Shown here one piece after another: positions 15,071 to 22,696 of a stretch of 22,696 nt of DNA; the first letter of the stretch is position 1, and the number at the start of each line of letters is the position of its first letter. Both the position numbers and the translations under genes were made by a program. This DNA is from Brevundimonas sp. UBA7534. GTDB taxonomy: Bacteria > Pseudomonadota > Alphaproteobacteria > Caulobacterales > Caulobacteraceae. Location of the stretch: assembly GCF_002479325.1 (NCBI RefSeq), contig NZ_DLMO01000182.1:1-22696 (forward strand), read 5' to 3'. The notes beneath the pieces were generated by a model. The model was given only the letters and a program-made list of their open reading frames with translations, searched no databases and was not told the DNA's origin.

Positions 15071-15634
15071 TTAGGCCGCTGGCGGCTGGCGGGTAGGGCG
15101 GATCAGAGAGGTGTCGTACCCCAGCTCAGACGCCCGTCTGAGCAGTCGATCGCGCATTTCTTGGGAAGGCCGGGGATCGCGCGTCAGTAGCCACAGATAG
15201 CGGCCGCGCGGCTCGCCCATGATCGACCAGGAATAGTCGTCAGCGCGATCGAGCACCCAATAGTCGCCGAAATAGAAGGGACCGAAAAAGGACACCTTCA
15301 GCTTGGCGTTGCCGCTGCCCTCGACCACCTTGGCCTTTCCCTCGATGACCTTGAGTTCGCCGTCGACACCGCCTCGCCGGCAGGCGTTGCGCACGTCGAT
15401 CAGCCCGTCGAGCCGCGAGGCGTACTGGGCGGTGACGCCTTCGCAGCCGCGCTCGAAGCCGTTGTCATATCGGCCGATTTCGTACCAGAGACCGGCGTAA
15501 CGACTGAGATCGACCGCCTTGGCGGGCTTCGGCACGGAGGGGTTGCCTACCGGCCCGTGCTGAAACGTGGCGCAAGCGGCCAGGGCCAGGGCCAGGCCGG
15601 CGCCGGACAGAATGACAAGGGAAAGACGACGCAT
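15071..15634 (-). CDS. blc: Outer-membrane lipocalin lipoprotein (Blc type)
   Basis: A bacterial lipocalin of 187 residues. The signal peptide MRRLSLVILSGAGLALALAAC ends in a lipobox (LAAC) with the lipidated Cys21. The next residue is Ala, not Asp, which predicts sorting to the outer membrane. The mature barrel starts with the lipocalin signature GLWYEIGRYDNGFERG (48-63). GPFYFGDYWVLDRADDYSWSIMG and RYLWLLTR then match later strands of Blc. Blc-type proteins bind fatty acids or lysophospholipids and are linked to envelope stress or maintenance. The ATG at 15634 is chosen over upstream TTG 15649 and GTG 15640 because it gives a standard-length signal peptide. It is downstream of trxA on the same strand, beyond a strong hairpin. 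Confidence 0.93.
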   Translation of the reverse strand: MRRLSLVILSGAGLALALAACATFQHGPVGNPSVPKPAKAVDLSRYAGLWYEIGRYDNGFERGCEGVTAQYASRLDGLIDVRNACRRGGVDGELKVIEGKAKVVEGSGNAKLKVSFFGPFYFGDYWVLDRADDYSWSIMGEPRGRYLWLLTRDPRPSQEMRDRLLRRASELGYDTSLIRPTRQPPAA

Positions 15635-15684
15635 CTTCACGGCCGTCAAACGGCTCCGCTTGTGCGCAGTTCCCTTTGATAGCA

Positions 15685-15714
15685 GAACGCCCGTCGGCGA
15701 ACCGACGGGCGTTC
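15685..15714 (-). terminator. Strong hairpin downstream of trxA
   Basis: GAACGCCCGTCGG (15685-15697) pairs perfectly over 13 bp with CCGACGGGCGTTC (15702-15714) around a CGAA tetraloop. It begins 25 bases past the trxA stop. The sequence after it in the trxA direction has no real U-tract, so it may act as a terminator of the L-shaped or Rho-assisted kind, or as a 3'-end stabiliser. Either way it separates trxA from the lipocalin gene. Confidence 0.75.
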
Positions 15715-15739
15715 GAGATTACGCAAATCGCGAAACCGA

Positions 15740-16075
15740 TCAGGCGTCCGCCTTGACGCCGGCCTCGGCCAGCCATTCGACGATCTTGCCCTTGGGCATG
15801 GCGCCGACCTTCATCGAGGTCATCTGGCCGTCCTTGAACAGCATCAGGGTCGGAATGCCCTTCACGCCCAGCTTGGAGGGCGTCATGGGGCTGTCGTCGA
15901 TGTTGACCTTGGCCACGGTGACCTGGCCGCCCAGTTCGTCGGCGATCTGCTCCAGCGCCGGGCCGATCTGCTTGCACGGGCCGCACCATTCGGCCCAGAA
16001 ATCCACGAGGACCGGGGTGGACGCCTTGAGGACGTCGGCGTCGAAGCTTTCGTCGGTGACCTTGACTGTCGCCAT
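15740..16075 (-). CDS. trxA: Thioredoxin TrxA
   Basis: General cytoplasmic disulfide reductase, 111 residues, standard thioredoxin length. The active site WCGPC has Cys31 and Cys34. The buried Asp25 (VDFWAEW) and the cis-Pro in GIPT (Pro75) are present. The ATG at 16075 is fixed by a near-perfect AAGGAG 7 bases upstream; an open frame extends further upstream but has no family similarity. A 119-base gap separates it from addA, enough for its own promoter. The strong hairpin follows its stop. The addB-addA-trxA order is familiar in alphaproteobacteria. Confidence 0.97.
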   Translation of the reverse strand: MATVKVTDESFDADVLKASTPVLVDFWAEWCGPCKQIGPALEQIADELGGQVTVAKVNIDDSPMTPSKLGVKGIPTLMLFKDGQMTSMKVGAMPKGKIVEWLAEAGVKADA

Positions 16076-16082
16076 GAAATGG

Positions 16083-16088
16083 CTCCTT
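16083..16088 (-). promoter_or_regulatory. Ribosome-binding site of trxA
   Basis: AAGGAG on the minus strand, 7 bases before the ATG at 16075. It is the strongest Shine-Dalgarno in the window, fits high trxA expression, and settles the start codon within a longer open frame. Confidence 0.85.
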
Positions 16089-16194
16089 GGGGCGCCAGCG
16101 CTCGGCCCGCGGGGCCTCGCTGCCTGAGCGCGAATGAGAGTTGGCCGGATGCGTCCGGGTTCAGTCGCAGATGTGGGAGCGAATCGCGGGCAAA

Positions 16195-19100
16195 TCAACC
16201 GCTGGCCAGCGCCGCCCTCAGCATCGGTTCGGGGATGGGCATGAGCTTGGGGCCATCGGTCCAGACCAGGGCGGCCTCCACCGGGCGTTCGGGATAGAGC
16301 CGTCTCAGCACCGCCGCATAGACCGCCGCCTGCAGCACATAGGCTGGATCGACCGCCTCGATCACATCGGGGGCGGGGCGGTTGGTCTTGTAGTCGACCA
16401 CAAGCACCCGCTCGGGCGTGACCACCAACCGGTCGATGCGGCCGTTGATCGCGACGCCGGGCGGCAGTTCGGGCGCCGATCCGGTCAGGGCGACCTCGGC
16501 CCGCGAGCCGGGGCCGAAGACGGGGGCGAAGCGGTCGTCGTCCAGCACCGAGAAGGCGGCGGCGATCATCTCCGTGCGCTGAACCTCGTCCAGATCGACC
16601 TCCCGCGCCAGCAGTCGGCGCGCGGCGTCGGGGCGGTCGGCCCGGGCGATGTCGGGCAGGCGCTCCAACAGGCGGTGGATCAGGTCGCCGCGCCGGAACC
16701 GGCCCAGGGCCGCGCCGGATCCTTGGCCGCCCCCCGCCTGGGCCAGGGGAGAGGGCGCCGGAATGCGGATCGACCCTTCCATCCGCGACGGCGAGGCGAA
16801 GCGGGCGGCGGCGTCGGCGGGCGGCGGGCGCTTGGCCCAGTCGGGAACGACGGCTCGCGCGTGATCTGCGGTCGGGGCCGGTGCGCTCGCGTCGGGATCT
16901 GGTCCAAACCGCAAACGACCCTCGGGAAGATCACGCACCCTTCCCTCGGCCTTCAGCCGCTCGAAGGTTCCGGCGATCACGTCCCACCAGCTGCCGGCCT
17001 CGAACCCTTCCTTGGGCGAACGGGTCTTGCGGCCCATGACGACCAGCCGGTCCCGCGCGCGGGTCAGGGCGACATAGAGCAGGCGCAGGGATTCCGCGTC
17101 GGTGCGATCCACGCGCGCCTGCCGCACCTGGGCCGAGACGGCGCAGTCGGCCTTGGCGCTGGACGGGCACATCAGCCAGGCCTCCGTTCCGTCGTCCAGC
17201 GCGGCGGGCATCAGGGTCGGCCCTTGCGGTTTCGCCTTCGACGTCGTGTCGGGCAGGATCACGATGGGCGCTTCCAGCCCCTTGGAGCCGTGAACCGTCA
17301 TGACGCGCACCTCATCGCGCGCGCCCTCCATCTCGCGCTTCACCTCGACATCGGCCTGTTCCAGCAGGTTCAGACAGGTCTCCAGGTCGCGCCCGCCCCG
17401 TTCCTCGGCCGCCAGGACCTGAGCCAGGGTCTCGTCGATCGCCTCCTCGGCCTCGCGCCCCAGACGATCCAGGATTCGCGCCCGGCCCGAGCGGCCGTCG
17501 GCACCGATCCGGTTCAGCGCCAGGGAGAAGAAGGCGAAGGGATCGCGGTCGCGCGCGGCGATCAGCGCCTCCATCAGGACGCGGGCCTCGGTCCAGGCCG
17601 GATGTTCGTGCGCGCGGTCCCGCAGGGCCCGCCACAGGCCGCGCCCCTGGCGCGCCACCTTGTCCGCCAACGGATAGAGCGCATGGTCCGGTCCGAAGTC
17701 GGGAATGTCGCAGAACGGGCTGCGCAGGATCTCCGCCAGCGACAGATCGTCGTCGGGATAGAGGGCGAACCGCGCCAGGGAGACCAGATCGTCGAAGACG
17801 ATGTGGCTGGACAGCTTCAGCCGGTCGGCCCCGGCGACGGGGACGCCCTCGGCCTTCAGCGCGCGGATGATTTCCTCGAAGGTGGCGTCGCGTCGGCGCA
17901 CCAACACCAGGAAGTCGCCATAGCGGACGGGGCGCATCGCCCCGCGCCGATCGGGGTCGTGGATGGCCACGCCTTCGTTCACCTGGCGTCCGATCTCGCG
18001 CGCCAGGGCCTGGGCCAGCTGCTTTCTGGCGCTGCGGCTGTCTTCCTTGTCGACGGGGGCGTTCCAGGCCTCGCGGTCGGGCGTGGCGGGGTCCTCGAAC
18101 AGGGGCCAAAGATCGACCGAGCCCGCCTGGCCGGCGCGCGCGGGCCGGTGCACGGCGATGTCGCCGGCGTCCCCCGCCAGGGCGCGCGTGCGCTCGAGGC
18201 TGTCGAAGGCCGCGTCGACGAAGGCCAGAATCTCCGGCGTCGAGCGGAAGGAGGTGTCCAGCGGCACCTCGCGGAATTCGGCGCCCGCCGCGCGCGCCAG
18301 GGCGTCATAGGCCCGCGCCTCCTGCCTCAGCCGTTCGGGCCGGGCGCCCTGGAAGGAATAGATCGACTGCTTCTCGTCGCCGACGCCGAAGACGGTGCGG
18401 GGGATGGCGGCGTCGCGGCGGGGCGCGCCGTCGCCGGCGAAGAAGGGCTCGGTCAGGGCGCGCACGATGGCCCACTGGTCCGGCGCCGTGTCCTGGGCCT
18501 CGTCGATCAGCACGTGCTCGATCCCGCCGTCCAGCTTGTACAGCACCCAGGCGGCGGTGGCGCGCCTGGTGAGCAGTTCGACCGTGCGTCCGACCAGATC
18601 GGTGAAGTCCAGCGCGCCCCGGGCCCGCTTGGCCGCCTCGTACAGGGCGGCGTGGACGCCCGCCAGGGTCAGGACCTTGCGCGTCTCGTCCGCGACACGC
18701 GCGGCGCGGGCCCGGTCCAGCGTCGACAGATACTTCAATGAGACGTCCGCCAGATAGGTCGTCGCGTCGGGCGGAGCCTTCGACGTGCCGAACTTGTCGC
18801 GCGCCACGCCCTTGGAATCGATGAAGATCGACGTCATGGCCTGAAGCGTCGTCTCGGGCGGGACGGCGGCGCGCATCTGGGCCGCCAGCTTCTGGTCGTT
18901 GGCGCCGCCCGTGGCGAAACCGTCGGCGGCCGCCCGCCAGTCTTCGGGGTTCAGCCAGGCCATGAAGTCGGCCTCTATGGCCTGAGGCGTTTCGCCAGGC
19001 GCGACGCCGCACAGGGCGTGCGGCCCCGGCGCGGTCCCGGCCTCGATCCGGGCCAGATAGTCCAGCAACGGCTCGCGTTTGGCCTCGATGGCGTCGAGCA

Positions 19101-19713
19101 GGGCGTGAAAGTCGCTCCAGGCCAGCTCCACCGCGAAATGGGCGTAGGCGGCGCCGATCGGGCCGTCGCCGTCCTTCAGGGCGTGCCGCGCCAGGTCCTC
19201 GCGCGCGGCGTGGGACAGGGCCAACGCCGCCTGGTCCTCCAGCACCTCGAAGCTGGGCGCGACCCCGGCCTCCAGCGGAAAGCGCCGCAAAAGCTTTTCG
19301 CAGAAGGCGTGGATGGTTTGGATCTTCAGTCCGCCGGGCGTCTCCAGCGCGCGGGCGAACAGGACGCGGGCCTCGGACAGTTCGGCGTCGCTCAGATCGC
19401 CGGGATCGCGCCCGTCCAGCCGGGCCAGGTCCTCGGCCAGGGCGCGGTCGTCGGCCACGGCCCATTCGCCCAGCCGCTGGAACAGCCGGGCCTGCATCTC
19501 GGCGGCGGCGGCCTTGGTGTAGGTGACGCACAGGATCTCGCCCGGCTTCACCCGTTTCAGCAGCAGGCGCGCCACCCGGCTGACCAGGGTGGTGGTCTTG
19601 CCCGAGCCGGCGTTGGCGGTGACGAAGATCGACAGAGCGGGATCGGCGGCGATCGCCTGGTGAGCGTGGGCCAGGTCCACGGGATTCGGATCGAGGGAGG
19701 ACGGGTCGGTCAT
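16195..19713 (-). CDS. addA: Double-strand break repair helicase-nuclease subunit AddA
   Basis: Motor and nuclease subunit of AddAB, the RecBCD counterpart that resects DNA ends for RecA. The protein has 1172 residues. UvrD-type SF1 motifs run in order: Walker A NAGSGKT (34-40), Ia VTYTKAAAAEM (63-73), TIHAFCEKLLRRFP (133-146), Walker B VLIDEAQD (401-408), III GDEKQSIYSFQGA (445-457), IV LDTSFRS (485-491), V TVHGSKGLE (806-814) and VI LLYVALTRARDRL (878-890). The C-terminal RecB-like nuclease has His1013, Asp1094 (GRIDRL) and Asp1107-Tyr-Lys1109, all intact. A Gly/Ala-rich linker (about 984-1003) joins the two. The start at 19713 overlaps the addB stop by 4 bases (atga); the frame is open further upstream but that is shadow. 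Everything needed for activity is present. Confidence 0.96.
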   Translation of the reverse strand: MTDPSSLDPNPVDLAHAHQAIAADPALSIFVTANAGSGKTTTLVSRVARLLLKRVKPGEILCVTYTKAAAAEMQARLFQRLGEWAVADDRALAEDLARLDGRDPGDLSDAELSEARVLFARALETPGGLKIQTIHAFCEKLLRRFPLEAGVAPSFEVLEDQAALALSHAAREDLARHALKDGDGPIGAAYAHFAVELAWSDFHALLDAIEAKREPLLDYLARIEAGTAPGPHALCGVAPGETPQAIEADFMAWLNPEDWRAAADGFATGGANDQKLAAQMRAAVPPETTLQAMTSIFIDSKGVARDKFGTSKAPPDATTYLADVSLKYLSTLDRARAARVADETRKVLTLAGVHAALYEAAKRARGALDFTDLVGRTVELLTRRATAAWVLYKLDGGIEHVLIDEAQDTAPDQWAIVRALTEPFFAGDGAPRRDAAIPRTVFGVGDEKQSIYSFQGARPERLRQEARAYDALARAAGAEFREVPLDTSFRSTPEILAFVDAAFDSLERTRALAGDAGDIAVHRPARAGQAGSVDLWPLFEDPATPDREAWNAPVDKEDSRSARKQLAQALAREIGRQVNEGVAIHDPDRRGAMRPVRYGDFLVLVRRRDATFEEIIRALKAEGVPVAGADRLKLSSHIVFDDLVSLARFALYPDDDLSLAEILRSPFCDIPDFGPDHALYPLADKVARQGRGLWRALRDRAHEHPAWTEARVLMEALIAARDRDPFAFFSLALNRIGADGRSGRARILDRLGREAEEAIDETLAQVLAAEERGGRDLETCLNLLEQADVEVKREMEGARDEVRVMTVHGSKGLEAPIVILPDTTSKAKPQGPTLMPAALDDGTEAWLMCPSSAKADCAVSAQVRQARVDRTDAESLRLLYVALTRARDRLVVMGRKTRSPKEGFEAGSWWDVIAGTFERLKAEGRVRDLPEGRLRFGPDPDASAPAPTADHARAVVPDWAKRPPPADAAARFASPSRMEGSIRIPAPSPLAQAGGGQGSGAALGRFRRGDLIHRLLERLPDIARADRPDAARRLLAREVDLDEVQRTEMIAAAFSVLDDDRFAPVFGPGSRAEVALTGSAPELPPGVAINGRIDRLVVTPERVLVVDYKTNRPAPDVIEAVDPAYVLQAAVYAAVLRRLYPERPVEAALVWTDGPKLMPIPEPMLRAALASG

Positions 19714-22696
19714 TCGGGCGCCTCGTCCTCGCCGCCCACGACGTGCCATTCCCACACGCGCGCCAAGTGGTCGTAGTTGCCGCCGAAGTTGCCCATGAAC
19801 TGGGGCGCCACCCACGAAGCGTAGGGCGTGGCTTCGTCGTCGAAGGCCTCGACGCCCCGCTTCAGCCGTTCCAGCTCGCGCGCGGCCAGATCGGCGGCGG
19901 ACAGGGTGTTGCCGCGCCCCTGCCGGGAGACGTCGGTGACGACGCCCGGCTCCTTGCGCCCCGTGACCTTGACGTAGAGCAGTTCGCTGGCCTCGGTCGG
20001 CGGGGCGGAAAAGCCGCCTTCGGCCAGGATGGCGGCGGTCAGGGTCAGCTGCGGCGCGAAACCCTGAATCACCTGCTTCTGGCTGGGCGTCGATCCGGTC
20101 TTGAAGTCGATCACCGCCGCGCCGGTCGCATCCAGCTCGATCCGGTCGGCGCGGGCGGTCAGGGTGAAGGGGCCCTCCGGCGCGTCGAAGGCCAGGGCCC
20201 CCGACTGTTCGATCAGCAGGGTCGCCCCGCGTTCGCGACGTTCGCGCTCGAACCGCTCCAGCCAGCGGGCGCAGTTGCGCGCCAGGGGCCGCTCGCGCGC
20301 CAGGGCCGCGTCCTCGAACCCGGCCTCGGTCAGGGCCTCGTGCAGGAAGTCCTCGATCTGGTCGGCACAATCGTCGGGCAGGGCGTCGGGCCAGGTGTGG
20401 ACGATGCGTTCGATGGCGGCGTGGATGGCGTTTCCGCGCGCCATCGCCTCGGCCGATGCGCCGGGCCGCTCCAGCGCCTTCAGACCCAGGATGCGCTGGG
20501 CGTAGACCGCATAGGGATCGCGCACCCAGCGCTCCACGCCTGTGACAGGCAGCTCGCGCGGCCGCCGGTCCACGGGCGGCGTCGGGGCCGGACGGCGGGC
20601 GTAATCGGGCGTGGGTCGGGCCGGGGCGTCCATCGCGCGGGTCCATTCGGCGAGCTGGGCGGGCGCGGGCACGGCCACGGGCGTCGTCTCGGCGTCGGCT
20701 CCGCGCGCCAGCATGTCCAGCCGCCACAGCCAGCGCGAGCGCACGGCCGGCTGCCCTCCACGCCGTTCGGTGTGGATCAGTATGGCTTCGCCGGCGCAGG
20801 CGGCCTGTATGAAATCCTGGGCGCTCTGGCCGATGCGGCGTTCGGGGGGCGGCAGGCCCAGCGCCTTTCGCATCGGCCGCGACAGGAAGGGGTCGACCGG
20901 CGCACCCTGCGGCCAGACGCCTTCCTCCAGCCCGGCCAGGATCATGCGGTCAGCGCGGACCAGGCGCGCCTCGATGGCCCCCAGAATCCGCAGCGATGGA
21001 TGAGTGGCCCCGCCGGTACGGACGACGGAATCAGCCAGCAGCTCCTGAACCAGTTCGACAAGGTCTTCGGGCCGCACGGCGCCCAGCGACGCCCCGCCGG
21101 TGATCAGATTCGACAACAGGGCGGCGGCGGCCTCCCCGTCCGGCCCGGCCCAGGCCTCCTGACCCGCCAGCGCCTCGACCAGGCTCGTGAGGGCGCGCGC
21201 GGCCGCATCCAGTGCGGCTTCGGGCGCGAAGACGGACTGCGCGGTCGTCGTCAGAGTTTCGAGGCGGGCCGACAGGGCGCGCGCCTCGGCGTGACGTCTG
21301 ACGCGGCCTTGTGGCGCCGGCGCGCCATCGCGGCCCGCCGTCAGGGCTGCGTCCAGCCTGGCGTTCAGCCGTTCGAAGCTGGACTGGCGCGGGCCGCGAA
21401 GGGCCATGTCCTCCAGGGCGGCGGCCGCCCGGACGGCATCCACTTCGCCCAGGTCCAGCCGGACCAGCGGATGTTTCAACAGCCCCAGCAACACCTGCGG
21501 GTCGGTCGGCGCCGCCATCCACCGCGCGCAGAGGTCGACCAGCACGCCGGCCGGCATCCGGTTCAGCGGCTGACCCGCCGAGGCGTCGGCGACGACGCCC
21601 CACCGTTCCAGCCGCGCGGCGACGCGGCGGCCCAGGCCCTGATCCGGCGTCACCAGGGCGCAGGTCTTCCCGGGTGTTTCCAGCGTCTCGCGCATCATCA
21701 GGGCGATGGCGGCGGCGGTCTCCTCGTCGTGCCGCAGGGTCAGGACGGACAGGCCCTCCAGCCCCTCGGCGATGGGGTCGCTGGACCGACCGGCCTCGGC
21801 CGCGCGGACGCGGATGGCCCGGATGGCGTCGCGCCAGTCGCCGGTGGCGTCGGCGGGGCGCAAGGCCTCGTTCAGCAGACGCTGGCGGGCCATGCCCTTC
21901 TGTTCGGCGGCGGCGGAAGGCTGGGGACGGAACCAGGGGCGGACCGCCTCGCGGGGAATGTCGTGGCGCTCCAACAGGCGTTTCAGCGCGCGCTGGGGAT
22001 GCTGTTCGTTGTCGGCGTCGATCTGGCGCCAGACCTGTTCGTCCAACTCGATGTCGAGACCCGGCAGGACGACGCATCCCAGCGGCGCGCGCGCCACGGC
22101 GCCCAGGACGTCGGCGGCGGCGGGCATGGTGCCGGTCGAACCGGCGGCGATGACCGGCTGGGCCGGCGGATGGGCGTCCCACAGCTCGGCCAGGCGGCGC
22201 AGCAGGGTCGCCCGCCGCCAGGCCGGATCGACCAGGCCCAGTTCCTTCAGGCGCTCTGGCCAGGCCCTGACCCCCAGCCCCAGGAATTCGGCCGACCGTT
22301 CCCAGTGTTCGGCCATTTCGCCCTCGACCAGGCGGGCGACGCGTTCCGGCTCGGGGACTTCTTCCAGCTGGCAGGAATCCAGAAAGCCGCCCAGGGCGTC
22401 GGCCAGGTCCAGCGCCCGCATCGCCGTCAGGTCGTTGTCGAACCGCTCCACGATCATGCGCGCCATTTCGAAGCGTCGCGTCAGCGGGGCGATGGCGGGC
22501 GGCAGGTCCAGGCCCAGGGCGCCGGGGGTGAAGGGCGGCTCGTCTTCCTCCAGATCGCCCAGCGGCCTCACCTGCGGCAGCAGGACGGGACGCCCCTGGG
22601 ACAGCTTGGACAGGGCGCCGGTGAAGGCCCGCGCCGCCCGCCGGTTGGGCAGCAGGATCACGGCGTCCGACAGCGTCTCCGGCGCCTGTTCGCCCA
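19710..22696 (-). CDS. addB: Double-strand break repair subunit AddB, alphaproteobacterial type (5' end outside window)
   Basis: Partner of AddA; it contributes a second nuclease and, in studied systems, Chi recognition. The frame stays open to the right edge, so the true start lies beyond 22696. The GTG at 22661 is internal, because ILLPNRRAARAF just after it matches a segment some way inside the protein. Visible are a long inactivated-helicase-like region and the C-terminal RecB-family nuclease, with GNAIHAAIERI (His near 20420) and AAVIDFKTG (Asp and Lys near 20105-20120). No cysteines occur after the nuclease motif, so the Fe-S cluster ligands of Bacillus AddB are absent. The stop overlaps the addA start by 4 bases. 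Whether a Walker A exists cannot be judged from this window. Confidence 0.95.
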   Translation of the reverse strand, partial: GEQAPETLSDAVILLPNRRAARAFTGALSKLSQGRPVLLPQVRPLGDLEEDEPPFTPGALGLDLPPAIAPLTRRFEMARMIVERFDNDLTAMRALDLADALGGFLDSCQLEEVPEPERVARLVEGEMAEHWERSAEFLGLGVRAWPERLKELGLVDPAWRRATLLRRLAELWDAHPPAQPVIAAGSTGTMPAAADVLGAVARAPLGCVVLPGLDIELDEQVWRQIDADNEQHPQRALKRLLERHDIPREAVRPWFRPQPSAAAEQKGMARQRLLNEALRPADATGDWRDAIRAIRVRAAEAGRSSDPIAEGLEGLSVLTLRHDEETAAAIALMMRETLETPGKTCALVTPDQGLGRRVAARLERWGVVADASAGQPLNRMPAGVLVDLCARWMAAPTDPQVLLGLLKHPLVRLDLGEVDAVRAAAALEDMALRGPRQSSFERLNARLDAALTAGRDGAPAPQGRVRRHAEARALSARLETLTTTAQSVFAPEAALDAAARALTSLVEALAGQEAWAGPDGEAAAALLSNLITGGASLGAVRPEDLVELVQELLADSVVRTGGATHPSLRILGAIEARLVRADRMILAGLEEGVWPQGAPVDPFLSRPMRKALGLPPPERRIGQSAQDFIQAACAGEAILIHTERRGGQPAVRSRWLWRLDMLARGADAETTPVAVPAPAQLAEWTRAMDAPARPTPDYARRPAPTPPVDRRPRELPVTGVERWVRDPYAVYAQRILGLKALERPGASAEAMARGNAIHAAIERIVHTWPDALPDDCADQIEDFLHEALTEAGFEDAALARERPLARNCARWLERFERERRERGATLLIEQSGALAFDAPEGPFTLTARADRIELDATGAAVIDFKTGSTPSQKQVIQGFAPQLTLTAAILAEGGFSAPPTEASELLYVKVTGRKEPGVVTDVSRQGRGNTLSAADLAARELERLKRGVEAFDDEATPYASWVAPQFMGNFGGNYDHLARVWEWHVVGGEDEAPE

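Noticed and set aside
15647..15662. CAAACGG-CT-CCGCTTG repeat upstream of the lipocalin gene as an operator
   Set aside because: One mismatch in a short repeat with no known regulator motif; not enough to support a site.
16104..16116. GGCCC-GCG-GGGCC stem between trxA and addA as an addA terminator
   Set aside because: Only 5 bp, no T-tract, and in a gap of high GC content; it may equally be in the trxA leader.
19714..20727. Upstream extension of the addA frame to 20727
   Set aside because: It overlaps addB in another frame and has Arg/Gly-rich shadow composition; the addA start at 19713 with a 4-base overlap is well supported.
22661..22663. GTG at the right edge as the addB start codon
   Set aside because: The frame stays open to the window edge and the protein segment after the GTG is an internal addB motif, so the real start is outside.

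Overview
The window is ordinary, densely packed, high-GC alphaproteobacterial chromosome. Gene content points to the order Caulobacterales, probably Brevundimonas or a close relative. The evidence is very strong G/C third-position bias, the trpF-trpB-trpA-accD-folC cluster, addB-addA-trxA, a McpA-like chemoreceptor and a GST-fold protein that looks like the FtsZ-binding protein FzlA. The organism call is inference from content, without a database search. I see no mobile element, CRISPR array, rRNA, tRNA, phage or toxin/defence cassette.

Layout. Left part (1-5863): the 3' end of mutS, a chemoreceptor gene, then two minus-strand genes (fzlA-like, and a FieF/YiiP-type cation diffusion facilitator). 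Divergent from these is a plus-strand gene for an HTH plus citrate-synthase-fold protein that has lost the catalytic histidines. Middle (5887-9629): a plus-strand run of uppP (undecaprenyl-diphosphatase), an RsmC-like methyltransferase, an RsuA-type pseudouridine synthase and a DadA/PuuB-like FAD oxidoreductase. Next (9666-15064) comes trpF-trpB-[small exported protein]-trpA-accD-folC. It is tightly packed, with 4-nt stop/start overlaps around the unknown gene. Right part (15071-22696), all on the minus strand: a Blc-type lipocalin lipoprotein, trxA with a strong hairpin downstream, addA, and addB running off the right edge. addA and addB overlap by 4 nt and encode the AddAB helicase-nuclease.

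The longest gene-free stretches are only about 120 bases (4583-4702 and 16076-16194), so no stretch over 300 bases lacks a gene. Long open frames antisense to, or out of frame with, these genes are GC-skew shadows and are omitted.

Points most worth following: the histidine-less citrate-synthase-like protein with an HTH; the small disulfide-type exported protein translationally coupled between trpB and trpA; a palindrome resembling a CtrA site in front of the fzlA-like gene; AccD without zinc-ribbon cysteines; TrpA with Glu at the usual catalytic Asp; and hairpins covering the ribosome-binding sites of three neighbouring genes. Most of these are variants of known families. I did not find a clearly new multi-gene system.
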